A stretch of 64,000 bases of DNA from CAYLMG01 sp964493425 (GCA_964493425.1 CAZBMW010000011.1:1-64000); one strand, 5' to 3'; counted from the stretch's first letter, positions 35,712-43,955 are shown. Made by a program: numbers and translations. The notes: a model not told the origin generated them from the letters alone.

Positions 35712-35750
35712 AAAACAAAGCCAATTTTGGGCCAAAATTGGCTTTGTTTT
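35712..35750 (-). terminator. 39-base perfect palindrome ending unit A
   Basis: AAAACAAAGCCAATTTTGG (35712-35730), a single G, and the exact reverse complement (35732-35750) form a 19-bp stem closed by TTTT on the minus strand. It would act as a strong stem-loop, probably the terminator of unit A. It may equally be a site of hairpin-mediated rearrangement. Confidence 0.65.
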
Positions 35751-36143
35751 GGCTTTGTTTGGCTTTGTTTTTTCGGCGGAGAAAGGTGAGAAAATTGCCG
35801 TAACTAGTTATATTACAGGCAGTTACAGTCATTTCAGTATTTTTTAAATTGGCTTTGTTTTGCATAATTTTGTTTTTTTTGCGCGCTCTGCTCCCGCCGC
35901 AAGCGGCGAGGAGCAAACGGTGCACGATGCCAGATACTCGATGCTCGATACGACCCCGCCAACAAGTGGCGGGGCTTAAGGATTTTGAACTTAGGATTTG
36001 TAAATTGTTAGACATTGATAATTCCTTAATACAAAAGAATTATATTTTGACTTGGCCTGCTGGCCGATGCTTGAGGAACTATCCTCCCAACGTGTGTTTG
36101 CTAACACACAAAGTTATTATACCAGTTAAGGCGAGATGTTCAA
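35712..36143 (-). repeat. Repeat transcription unit A (promoter, 5' hairpin, small ORF, terminator)
   Basis: Reading the minus strand: -35 TTGAAC (36143-36138), a 16-bp spacer ending CCTTAACTGG, -10 TATAAT (36121-36116), then at the predicted RNA start the hairpin GTGTGTT-AGCA-AACACAC (36109-36092). Next come CGGCC-x4-GGCCAAGTCAAAAT and TAAGGA seven bases before ATG 36015. The frame from this ATG encodes Asn/Lys/Gln-rich phrases (QNKANL, KNKAKQSQNKANF) from AACAAAGCC repeats. A 39-base perfect palindrome ends the unit. Hairpins CCCCGCCA/TGGCGGGG (35954-35974) and CGCCGC/GCGGCG (35895-35908) lie inside. Unit B at 51.6 kb shares every block. The encoded peptide may or may not be made. Confidence 0.7.
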
Positions 36144-36171
36144 GAAAAAAACAATTAGTGTATCGGTATAT

Positions 36172-36300
36172 GGGATGAAAATCCGAAATCCGAATATCGA
36201 AATCCTAAACAAATTCGAAATCCTAAATATCAAATGAGCAAAAGAAGATTGCTTCGCTGCGTTCGCAATGACGGAGTTTTTTCCTTTAAGTCAGAAAAAT
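36172..36300. repeat. Short tandem phrases and dispersed repeat
   Basis: ATCCGAAATCCGAATATCGAAATCCTAAACAAATTCGAAATCCTAAATATC-like phrases (36180-36234) repeat the 8-base CGAAATCC with variants. They are followed by GAAGATTGCTTCGCTGCGTTCGCAATGACGGAG (36244-36276), a self-complementary GCTTCGCTGC/TTCGCAATG region. No gene is seen. Confidence 0.5.
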
Positions 36301-36339
36301 GCGGTTTGTCAAGGAAAATTTCAGGGGGAAGTATTTTGG

Positions 36340-36368
36340 TTGTATTAAATCAAGTCATATGATATAAT
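36340..36368 (+). promoter_or_regulatory. Promoter of the amber-interrupted small gene
   Basis: TTGTAT (36340-36345), a 17-bp spacer and TATAAT (36363-36368) precede the small gene at 36488 by about 120 bases. The leader contains GTTACTT (36449-36455) and AAGTAAC (36471-36477), which could pair as a 7-bp stem just before the ribosome site GAGGAAG. Confidence 0.55.
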
Positions 36369-36487
36369 TATAACCGTTTTAATGGAATGTGGAAGTGGTT
36401 TGTCCTCCTTTCCGTTATTTCTTGTTTATTTTCATAAGCAACCCGTTTGTTACTTATAATGACGAATCAAAAGTAACGAGGAAGAAA

Positions 36488-36679
36488 ATGGAAAATTTCA
36501 CTTTTAATCTTTTTTAGGAGGATACAAAAAATATTTTTTCTATATTTGAGCTTTACGAAATAATCTTCCGGGAAACGATCGTTAAGCTTTTCACAGACCA
36601 TAAACTTCACGGATTAATCCATTTTCTTGAAAACGATACTGTAAGATTAAACAATAACGGACCAGGATTCTTAAACTAA
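36488..36679 (+). pseudogene. Small gene interrupted by an in-frame TAG
   Basis: ATG 36488 follows GAGGAAG at good spacing and reads MENFTFNLF, then TAG (36515-36517), then continues without another stop for 53 codons (EDTKNIFSIFELYEIIFRET, then VKLFTDHKLHGLIHFLEND) to TAA at 36677-36679. That stop overlaps the ATG of the next gene (TAATG), the mark of translational coupling. The TAG forms part of a strong AGGAGG (36516-36521), so re-initiation at ATT 36533 is an alternative. The product would be a small amphipathic protein of unknown function. Confidence 0.55.
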
Positions 36680-37116
36680 TGCCATCGATATCAGAATGGT
36701 TGCGAGAAAATAAGGAATGGTTTTTTTCGGGCGCAGGTTTGTTTATACTGACTGTTTTATTCTACTTCTCCAAATGGTTTCGTCGAAAAATTAATCGTCA
36801 TAGATCAACGGAAGCCGGAACATTAATGGTTTCAGGCGAATATAGATGGGCAAAGAATGATCTTCCTCATAAGACAGAGATCTTTTATCCTCAACCTTTC
36901 ATATTCATACCTAATCTCTTAATATCTTTTCCCGAAAAGAAATCGCGGCCCCGTGTCCGTCATTATGATGTAGGTTCTCCTCAAGACCATCTACCAACAT
37001 ATAATTTAATTCAACAACGTAACGATGGATTCATTATTGAAATCAAACGATGTGGTGATTATAAACCATATTTTCTTTGGAAAGCTAGAGGCGTCACAAG
37101 GAAAAAAGGACGTTAA
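36679..37116 (+). CDS. Single-pass membrane protein, unknown function
   Basis: The 145-residue product has one transmembrane helix near the N-terminus (about 13-31; WFFSGAGLFILTVLFYFSKWF), followed by a basic segment (RRKINRHRS) and a soluble domain with YRWAKNDLPHKTEIFYPQPFIFIPNLLISFPEKK. Topology suggests a cytoplasmic C-terminal domain. Its ATG overlaps the stop of the preceding amber-interrupted small gene. I do not recognise the family. Codon use is AT-rich compared with the housekeeping genes, as expected for accessory DNA. Confidence 0.65.
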   Translation: MPSISEWLRENKEWFFSGAGLFILTVLFYFSKWFRRKINRHRSTEAGTLMVSGEYRWAKNDLPHKTEIFYPQPFIFIPNLLISFPEKKSRPRVRHYDVGSPQDHLPTYNLIQQRNDGFIIEIKRCGDYKPYFLWKARGVTRKKGR

Positions 37117-37183
37117 AGAAGACAACACCAAAGCTTAATCTACAAAAGTCGTTGAAATCCGTGGTTAAAAATAAACAACAAAA

Positions 37184-37329
37184 CCTGCGGTGAAACCGCA
37201 GGCTAAACAAAAGAACAAAACCCCCGAATAAGTATAACCCCGCAATAAATTGCGGGGCTATATGAACAAAACCCCCGAATAAATTCGGGGGCTATATATT
37301 TTTGAACCCCCCCAGGATAAACCTGAGGG
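37184..37329. repeat. Cluster of four REP-like palindromes with compensatory changes
   Basis: Four stem-loops follow one another: CCTGCGG-TGAAA-CCGCAGG (37184-37202), CCCCGCAA-TAAA-TTGCGGGG (37238-37257), CCCCCGAA-TAAA-TTCGGGGG (37272-37291) and CCCCCAGG-ATAAA-CCTGAGGG (37309-37329, one mismatch). An orphan left arm CCCCCGAATAA sits at 37221-37231. Each is preceded by AAC or AAAAC and followed by CTA, so flanks are constant while stem sequences differ. Similar hairpins occur in unit A (35954-35974) and at 48314-48333. The remainder of 37117-37540 holds no gene. Confidence 0.8.
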
Positions 37330-37540
37330 CTAACCGAAAGTACAACCTAAACAAAATTGGAATCTCGTTATCCGGTCTAAAATCTTCGTGTTTTGGTGTC
37401 TTCGCGGCTAAAAATCACAAATTAAAGACAAAGATTCCCTAAGAAAATACTTGAAATTTAAGGGTAAATTTTGTATGATTATTGGTACCAAGCGGAACCA
37501 ATTTAAGCATATATTACAACCGTTACAGGAGGCCAGGATT

Positions 37541-39121
37541 ATGAAGTTCGCAAATATTGTTTTCGGCATTTTTTTCGTTCTTTTGTTTTGTAGTGTTCTT
37601 TCGGCAGACCCGACGATTACCGTCGAAAAGCCAAACGGCGGTGAGTATATCGCGGCCGGCAGCTCTTACGAGATTCTCTGGACCAGTACCGACGTCGACA
37701 CAGTTTATATTCTGTATTCCGTCAATTCAGGTGCGGACTGGGATATGGTCGATGCCAATGCGCTGGACGATACGGGAAGCTATCTCTGGCAGCCGGTGGC
37801 CTCGGAAGATTCGCAGGAATGCTTTCTGCAGATTGTCGATGCCTGCGATAGTGAAGTCTATGACCTGAGTGACGCAAACTTTACGATTTATACCTGCCTG
37901 GCTGAGCTCGCAGGCGATATCAATCGAGACTGTTATGTGAATTTTGTTGATGTAGCGATTTTGGCTAACGAGTGGCTCGAGTGCGGCAATCCTTATGACC
38001 CGGATTGTGGCTTTTGCCCACCCGGCTGGGCGGACTGCGATATGATGCCTGAAAACGGCTGCGAGGTTTACCTTCTTACGAATGTCTATAATTGCGGCGA
38101 GTGCTACTACAGTTGTTATGACCTCCCCTACGTTTCCGATGTAGTATGTGTTGCCGGCGGCTGCGTGATAAATTCCTGTATTGGCGACTACGGCAATTGT
38201 GATGGTAATGCCGATAACGGCTGCGAGACAGATTTGTTAACCAGCGTGCTTAACTGCGGAAGCTGCGGAAATAACTGCCTTAATTTAAATCATGTCGAAC
38301 TTGCCGATTGTGTCGCGGGCAGCTGCGTGATAAACAGATGTGACAGCGGCTTCGAAGATTGCGACGGACAGGTAAGCAACGGCTGTGAGATTAATCTTAA
38401 TTCCGACCCCTACAACTGCGGTATGTGCGATTATAGCTGTTATGACCTGCCTAATGTCTCGAGTGTGTCCTGTGTTGGCGGTGTATGTCAGATTCAAAGC
38501 TGTTTACCAGGTTACTATGACTGCGACGGCAATCCTAACAACGGCTGTGAGATTAATCTTAATTCCGACCCCCACAACTGCGGTGCATGCGATTATAGCT
38601 GTTATGACCTGCCCCATGTCTCGCAAGTGTCCTGTTCGGGCGGTATATGTCAAATTGAAAGCTGTGCATCAGGTTACGCTGACTGTGACGGTATTCCTAA
38701 CAACGGCTGTGAGGTGAATTTGAATAGTAATCCCGCCTGCGGCTCGGCTTATAGTTTGGGAACAATATGCGGCGATGACGGCTGCACATCCGGGCCGATG
38801 GACAACGACTATGGCGAAGCGTGGTACCGGATATATGTAGATGAATGTGACGGTGGTATATTCGGAAACGACCTTCAGTTCAAGGCGACATTACAGGTTC
38901 CTTCGGGTATGGATTATGACCTGTACCTGTATGCGGATAGCTGTGCGAATGTGGTGGACCGTTCAATGTCAGGCGGTGATGTCGATGAGACCGTATATTA
39001 CAGTTGGAGTGACAGCGTAGGTTATGACGATGGTAAGACGCTATATATCCAGGTCATTTACTTCGATGGGGAAAGCTGCAGCAACTGGACGCTTCGGACA
39101 TACGGAGACTGCGCCGAATAA
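37541..39121 (+). CDS. Secreted cysteine-rich repeat protein with dockerin-like module
   Basis: CAGGAGG precedes ATG 37541, giving 526 residues with a signal peptide (IVFGIFFVLLFCSVLSA). Residues 25-115 resemble an Ig/fibronectin-like domain (ITVEKPNGGEYIAAGSSYEILWTS). A dockerin-like module follows (AGDINRDCYVNFVDVAILANEWL). The next 270 residues hold five or so Cys-rich repeats of about 54 residues (DCDGNPNNGCEINLNSDPHNCG, then C-x-x-x-C-Y-D-L-P-x-V). The two copies starting at 38381 and 38543 are nearly identical in DNA. A C-terminal domain (about 430-526; YRIYVDECDGGIFG) looks like a pre-peptidase-type beta-sandwich. The repeats recall Cys-rich repeats in myxobacterial surface proteins. 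Confidence 0.78.
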   Translation: MKFANIVFGIFFVLLFCSVLSADPTITVEKPNGGEYIAAGSSYEILWTSTDVDTVYILYSVNSGADWDMVDANALDDTGSYLWQPVASEDSQECFLQIVDACDSEVYDLSDANFTIYTCLAELAGDINRDCYVNFVDVAILANEWLECGNPYDPDCGFCPPGWADCDMMPENGCEVYLLTNVYNCGECYYSCYDLPYVSDVVCVAGGCVINSCIGDYGNCDGNADNGCETDLLTSVLNCGSCGNNCLNLNHVELADCVAGSCVINRCDSGFEDCDGQVSNGCEINLNSDPYNCGMCDYSCYDLPNVSSVSCVGGVCQIQSCLPGYYDCDGNPNNGCEINLNSDPHNCGACDYSCYDLPHVSQVSCSGGICQIESCASGYADCDGIPNNGCEVNLNSNPACGSAYSLGTICGDDGCTSGPMDNDYGEAWYRIYVDECDGGIFGNDLQFKATLQVPSGMDYDLYLYADSCANVVDRSMSGGDVDETVYYSWSDSVGYDDGKTLYIQVIYFDGESCSNWTLRTYGDCAE

Positions 39122-39126
39122 AAAGG

Positions 39127-39308
39127 TTAATCCGGCGTCTTGATAATGAATGCGGTTTTTTTGAGTTGATTCAGGCCGGTACGCAAAATAGCCGAATCGG
39201 AAAAACGCTTTTCAAAAGTGTCCTGCGCCATATTCAATATTTCATTTAAGTCGAGCTCACAGCGCTCAGGGTAATACTTAAATTCAGTATTCCTGCAGGC
39301 AGGTGCAC
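39127..39308 (-). pseudogene. Duplicated 3' fragment of queG
   Basis: Bases 39151-39308 match 44001-44158, inside the queG gene, at a constant offset of 4850 with about 89 % identity and no gaps. The frame is open: APACRNTEFKYYPERCELDL, then NEILNMAQDTFEKRFSDSAI, then LRTGLNQLKK, then a different end before TAA at 39129-39127. Many differences are silent. This is the C-terminal 55 residues of a second queG-like gene without its catalytic part, so it is a remnant. The two copies bracket the secreted-protein genes at 39.3-43.9 kb. Confidence 0.85.
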
Positions 39309-39332
39309 AGTTAAGACTGTAACTGCATGAAC

Positions 39333-41027
39333 TTAGTTATAGAAGCAGTTAGCTACCGTACCTGTGACGCCACTGGAGCCAGGGGAGCCGTAAGACTGGC
39401 CCCCGCTTCCGCCGCTGCCGGCTTGTCCACCGTAGAAATTATTGTTGTCGGTTAGGCCGCAATAGTCCGGACTTCCGGAAACATTATAGGTGTATATGCC
39501 AATACTTACACCGCCGGCCCCTCCTCCTCCGCCACCGCCGTGGCCGCCATCACCGCCGTTTCCGCCTGCGCCACCGTTGCCTGTACAGTACAGTCCAACA
39601 TTAACGCCACCTAGGCCTCCGGAGCCACCAAGACCTCCAAAACCTCCAAAACCTCCGCTGCCTGCGTTTCCGCCGTTGCCAAGTATTATGTCGTTGTTTT
39701 GTATGATTGGTGCATCGCCATTTAAAATGAATATTGCGAATGAACCACCCCCTGCACCTCCACCGTTGCCGCCTTGGCCGTTGCAGCCTCCACTACCGCC
39801 GCCTCCGCCGCTTCCCCCGAGCTGATCGTCTGCTCCGTTTATACCTTCAGCACCGCCACCGGCGCCGCCCCCGCCTCCTCCGCCGCCGGCAGCTCCACTT
39901 TGACCCCCTCCGCCTGACAGACCGACCCATTCGTTTCCAACAGTGCTGCCAATTGGATTGGAAGCGCCGATTCCTGAAGCTCCGTCGGCTCCATCACCTC
40001 CATCATTACCGTTGCTGCCGTCCGCGGGGAGGCCATAAGTGTGGCATACTGAATGTGCACCGTCGAATTGGTAGTCAAATCCTCCGGAACCGCCTGAACC
40101 ACCTGTACCTCCACCTAATGCGCTCTGGCCTTGTTTGCCATCACCGGCCGAGTCTTGAGAACCGCCTCTAGGTGGGCAGGTGCACGTGCCTCCATCGCCG
40201 CCGCTTATATCGTCACCGTTGCAGGCCAGGGAACCACCGGTGCCGCCGGGCTTGGTGCTGCTGCAAGGATGTGCACCTGTATCGGATGAGTCGATTCCGC
40301 CGCCACCGTCCACACCATTGCTTCCGTTCGATCCATTAGCGCCATTTGAACCAGTACCGCCATCGCCGGCAATAATCCAGTTGTTAAGGATTACCAGGCC
40401 GGGGGAATTGAGGACGTAGAAAGCGTATGAGTTTCCAGCGGCGTAGTTTCTCTGTCCATAAATAACGAAACCTTCGACAGCAGTGGTTTGCGTCAGGTTA
40501 TTGGCGATGACTGCTTTCTTGTGTGTGCCCGCATTTGAGCCGATGATGATTGTATTGGATGTATCGAGATGTCTGGACCATGTGCAGGGGTCGAAACCGC
40601 CTATGAGGTCTATTCCATCGGCTAATGTAACCTGCTCTTGATAAATGCCATCTGCGACATAGACAGCCCGTCGGGAGTCGTTTTGCGCTCTGTTGATACC
40701 ATACTGGATTGTAGCGCAAGGATTTGAGCAGCTTGTACCGCAGGCGGGTACATTGGTTCCGTTAAACTCAGAGACGAAAATCACGTCCGAAGGCAGAGCG
40801 TAGTTTGGATCTGAGGAGTAGTCGTTGAGCCAGTTGTCAGCAATGAAAGCAAAGTCCCTGAAATCAACGACGCAATCACCATTCAGGTCGCCCGGCGGGT
40901 CGTTCGCGCATTCTCCGCATGCTGTCGCTGTCATGGGAGCCAAGCTCAGTAGCATGATATACAATACGATATAAACTGCCGGACTAAGCGTGCGACATGA
41001 CCTATATGTCTTTATTTGTTTGTTCAT
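39333..41027 (-). CDS. Secreted glycine-rich beta-helix-like protein with N-terminal dockerin-like module
   Basis: From ATG 41027 (AAGGGAGGAG upstream) the protein has 564 residues with a signal peptide ending near TATA-CGE. Directly after it comes a dockerin-like module (GDLNGDCVVDFRDFAFIADNWL), then a pectate-lyase-like start (ATIQYGINRAQNDSRRAVYVADGIYQEQVTLADGIDLIGGFD). About 330 residues of Gly-rich sequence (GGTGGSGG, GGAGGGGGGGG-type runs) follow, interrupted by beta-helix rungs (PIIQNNDIILGNGGNAG). It ends with SGVTGTVANCFYN. A frame extension to 41180 lacks a ribosome site. It is probably extracellular; the Gly-rich part may be an elastic or matrix element. Confidence 0.78.
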   Translation of the reverse strand: MNKQIKTYRSCRTLSPAVYIVLYIMLLSLAPMTATACGECANDPPGDLNGDCVVDFRDFAFIADNWLNDYSSDPNYALPSDVIFVSEFNGTNVPACGTSCSNPCATIQYGINRAQNDSRRAVYVADGIYQEQVTLADGIDLIGGFDPCTWSRHLDTSNTIIIGSNAGTHKKAVIANNLTQTTAVEGFVIYGQRNYAAGNSYAFYVLNSPGLVILNNWIIAGDGGTGSNGANGSNGSNGVDGGGGIDSSDTGAHPCSSTKPGGTGGSLACNGDDISGGDGGTCTCPPRGGSQDSAGDGKQGQSALGGGTGGSGGSGGFDYQFDGAHSVCHTYGLPADGSNGNDGGDGADGASGIGASNPIGSTVGNEWVGLSGGGGQSGAAGGGGGGGGAGGGAEGINGADDQLGGSGGGGGSGGCNGQGGNGGGAGGGSFAIFILNGDAPIIQNNDIILGNGGNAGSGGFGGFGGLGGSGGLGGVNVGLYCTGNGGAGGNGGDGGHGGGGGGGAGGVSIGIYTYNVSGSPDYCGLTDNNNFYGGQAGSGGSGGQSYGSPGSSGVTGTVANCFYN

Positions 41028-41391
41028 TTCTACTCCTCCCTTCGATTTGTTAACTGTAAACACGTCGCCTCCTTTGGTACGATGGTGTCCCAACCGAGAT
41101 TTCCCATTTAAACGGTTACAGAACATAAATTTTCTCCGTAGGATGACAATAATTTTACAAAAATCACTCTGAACTGTCAAGAAATTTTTTCCGGCCGTGA
41201 CGTGCTTTGTTTTTGGTATATCTTTAATCTATTTTTTTCTTGAATTGTCCATAAAAGGCGATATACTCAAAAGATGTGTAAGTTATGGCTATTTTGGGAG
41301 AAGAATAAGTAAAAGACACTTCCTTTAGCATCTCTTCGGAATAGCCAATGAAAAGCTTAAAAAAACAAGCCAATAAAAGCGGAGAAGGACA
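41028..41391. other. Divergent intergenic region
   Basis: The 364 bases between two divergent secreted-protein genes contain the plus-strand promoter listed separately and an AT-rich core (41130-41240). On the minus side I see no convincing promoter. No small gene or riboswitch is recognised. Confidence 0.4.
41240..41267 (+). promoter_or_regulatory. Promoter of the FG-GAP secreted protein
   Basis: TTGAAT (41240-41245), a 16-bp spacer and TATACT (41262-41267) lie about 125 bases before the ATG at 41392. The ribosome site GGAGAAGG (about 41380-41387) is good. Confidence 0.6.
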
Positions 41392-43920
41392 ATGGCAGAA
41401 AAAACAAATCTAAAGACATTTTGGGTAGTTTCAGTGTATGCTCTGGCTGCAGCTTTTGTTTTATATTGGACAAATCCTGTTTCAGCGACGATTTATTATG
41501 TAAATCCCGGCGAGAGTATTCAGGCGGCCATCGACGCCGCATCCTATGGCGATACGGTTGAGGTGGCCGCTGGGACATATGTAGAAAACATCATGCTGAA
41601 AAACGGCGTTGCCCTGATAGGGGCGGGAGAATCGACGACCACGATAGACGGCAACTACGCTGGCACTGTGGTTACAGTTCCCAGCGGCTGCGATTCGAAT
41701 ACGGTCATCGATGGTTTTACTATTACTAATGGTCATACCACCAAAGGCGGCGGGATGCACAACTACCACAATAGCAACCCGACCGTGGTGAACTGTACCT
41801 TTTCTAATAATGATGCATCTTACGGTGGTGGGATGTACAACTCAGAAAGCAATCCAACCGTGACCAACTGTACCTTTAAGAACAACTTTGCATCTTACGG
41901 CGGTGGGATGTATAACTATTACAACAGCCCGACCGTGACCAATTGCACCTTCAGCTACAACGGCGGCGATATTGGCGCCGGGATGTACAACGAAGGCAGC
42001 AATCCGACTGTAACCAACTGCATCTTCTGGTACTTCAACTGTATCTATGACGATTTTCTCTCAACTTCAGTCGTTACCTATAGCAATATTCAGGGCAGCT
42101 TTCCCGGTGAGGGTAATATCGATGCCGATCCGTTGTTTGTCGATGTGTCTAATGGTGATTACAGGCTTTTGCCAACCTCTCCCTGTATCGACGCGGGCAA
42201 TAATTCCGCAGTGCCTGCAGGCATCACCACCGACTTGGACGGCATGTCCCGTTTTGTCGATGACCCGAACACAGCCGATACCGGCAGCGGTACACCGCCC
42301 ATCGTAGATATGGGAGCATATGAATACTTCGCTAATGACGCCCCTGTGGCTGATGCCGGCGGGCCGTATACTGTCAACCAAAACCAAAATCTGATGCTCG
42401 ATGCATCGGCATCGACGCCGGGAGGCGATGATGCAAGCTACGGCGATACGGTTATCCTGTATGAGTGGGACCTGGACAATGACGGGGCGTTTGATGACCA
42501 TATCACGAACGATGCGGTAACCACCTTGCCGTGGGACATATTATCAACTTTCTCAAGGCCTGTTGGACCAAATCCCCCGATCCCCCTGCGGGTCACCGAC
42601 AAGACCGGCCTAACTGATACGGCCGCCACAACATTGACGATTACCTACAGGCCGCTGTACTGGCAGAAAGATGAAGAACAGAAGCTGGTTGCCTCGGATG
42701 GGGCTGCTGATGACCATTTTGGCATCTCTGTTTCTATCAGCGGCAATTATGCCATCGTCGGAACGTATGATGATGACGACAATGGAAGCGATTCCGGCTC
42801 TGCGTACATATTTGCGCCGAACGATATCAATTGCAACATATGGGACCAGCAGGCTAAATTGGTTGCCTCGGATGGTGCTGCCTACGATTACTTTGGCATC
42901 TCTGTTTCTATCAGCGGCAATAAGGCAGTCGTCGGGGCGCATTGCGATGACGAAAGTGGATACAATTCCGGCACGGCGTATATATTCAAGCGTGACGGGA
43001 TGAACTGGAGCGAGCAGGCCAAATTAGTTGCCTTGGACGGTGCTTCTAACGATTACTTCGGTAGGTCTGTTTCTATCAGCGGTGATTATGCCGTTGTTAG
43101 TGCATATTATGACGACGACAATGGTATCGAATCCGGTTCGGCGTACATATTTGCGCCCAACGAAGCTGACCCCAACGACTGGATTCAGGTAGCGAAGCTG
43201 ACAGCCTCGGATGGCGCTGCTAATGATTTGTTTGGCTTTTCGGTTTCCATCAGCGGCGATTATGCAATTGTCGGGGCCGTGCGCGATGACAGCAATGGAG
43301 ACAAATCCGGTTCAGCGTATGTATTCAAGCGCGATGGGACGAGCTGGAGCGAGCAGGCCAAATTGGTTGCTTCGGATGGTGCTGCTGATGACCGGTTTGG
43401 CTGGTCGGTTTCTATCATCGGTGATTATGCAATCATCGGGGCGGTTTATGATGATGACAATGGAGACAATTCCGGCTCGGCATACATATTCAGGCGAGAT
43501 GGTGAAAGCTGGTGTGAACAGGCAAAATTGTTAGCCTCGGATGGCTCTGATGATGATCACTTTGGCAGGTCTGTTTCTATAAGCGGCGCTTATGCCGTCG
43601 TCGGAACGTATGAAGATGACGACAATGGAAACGAATCCGGCTCGGTTTACATATTCAAACGCAGCGGTGCAAGCTGGAGCGAGGAGGCCAAATTTGTCGC
43701 CTCGGACGGCGCTGCTGATGACCGGTTTGGCTATTCGGTTTCCATCAGCGGCGATAAGATAATCGCCGGGGCGTATGGAGATGATGACAATGGGGAGAGT
43801 TCCGGCTCGGCGTATGTATTTGGGATGGTCCCATGTCCTGCGGCGGATTTGACGGGGAATTGCTTTGTGGATATGGAGGATTTTGCTTTTTTTGCTTTGG
43901 AGTGGCTCACCGGCAAATAA
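41392..43920 (+). CDS. Large secreted protein: beta-helix, PKD-like domain, FG-GAP-like repeats, dockerin-like end
   Basis: The 842-residue protein has a signal peptide, then a right-handed beta-helix (about 33-310; YYVNPGESIQAAIDAASYGDTVEVAAGTYVEN, then GGGMYN and NCTF rungs), a PKD-like domain (about 318-420; NDAPVADAGGPYTVNQNQ) and eight repeats of about 54 residues (KLVASDGAADDHFGISVSISG then AIVGA-x-DDD-NG-x-SGSAYIF). This is the FG-GAP/integrin-type propeller pattern. A closing dockerin-like module (ADLTGNCFVDMEDFAFFALEWL) ends the chain. Repeat units are close at DNA level, so unequal recombination is possible. It is an extracellular adhesin- or polysaccharide-binding-like protein; no catalytic domain is clear. 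Confidence 0.85.
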   Translation: MAEKTNLKTFWVVSVYALAAAFVLYWTNPVSATIYYVNPGESIQAAIDAASYGDTVEVAAGTYVENIMLKNGVALIGAGESTTTIDGNYAGTVVTVPSGCDSNTVIDGFTITNGHTTKGGGMHNYHNSNPTVVNCTFSNNDASYGGGMYNSESNPTVTNCTFKNNFASYGGGMYNYYNSPTVTNCTFSYNGGDIGAGMYNEGSNPTVTNCIFWYFNCIYDDFLSTSVVTYSNIQGSFPGEGNIDADPLFVDVSNGDYRLLPTSPCIDAGNNSAVPAGITTDLDGMSRFVDDPNTADTGSGTPPIVDMGAYEYFANDAPVADAGGPYTVNQNQNLMLDASASTPGGDDASYGDTVILYEWDLDNDGAFDDHITNDAVTTLPWDILSTFSRPVGPNPPIPLRVTDKTGLTDTAATTLTITYRPLYWQKDEEQKLVASDGAADDHFGISVSISGNYAIVGTYDDDDNGSDSGSAYIFAPNDINCNIWDQQAKLVASDGAAYDYFGISVSISGNKAVVGAHCDDESGYNSGTAYIFKRDGMNWSEQAKLVALDGASNDYFGRSVSISGDYAVVSAYYDDDNGIESGSAYIFAPNEADPNDWIQVAKLTASDGAANDLFGFSVSISGDYAIVGAVRDDSNGDKSGSAYVFKRDGTSWSEQAKLVASDGAADDRFGWSVSIIGDYAIIGAVYDDDNGDNSGSAYIFRRDGESWCEQAKLLASDGSDDDHFGRSVSISGAYAVVGTYEDDDNGNESGSVYIFKRSGASWSEEAKFVASDGAADDRFGYSVSISGDKIIAGAYGDDDNGESSGSAYVFGMVPCPAADLTGNCFVDMEDFAFFALEWLTGK

Positions 43921-43955
43921 CTTTATTGCGATTAAAATTTGAAAATTCTCAATGA

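Noticed and set aside
35578..36015. A 145-codon open frame on the minus strand taken as an ordinary protein gene
   Set aside because: Its sequence is built from short DNA repeats and hairpins of unit A and passes through the 39-base palindrome. I treat it as part of the repeat unit; only the first part could be translated before the likely terminator.
37184..37329. CRISPR array
   Set aside because: The units are palindromes with differing stems and irregular spacing, with no constant repeat-spacer pattern and no cas genes.
39490..40420. Proline-rich plus-strand open frames
   Set aside because: They are antisense shadows of the glycine-rich secreted protein gene.
41055..41130. A c-di-GMP-type riboswitch before the glycine-rich protein gene
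   Set aside because: Some GGGA and AAAGG phrases suggest it, but the conserved core and pairing cannot be assembled.
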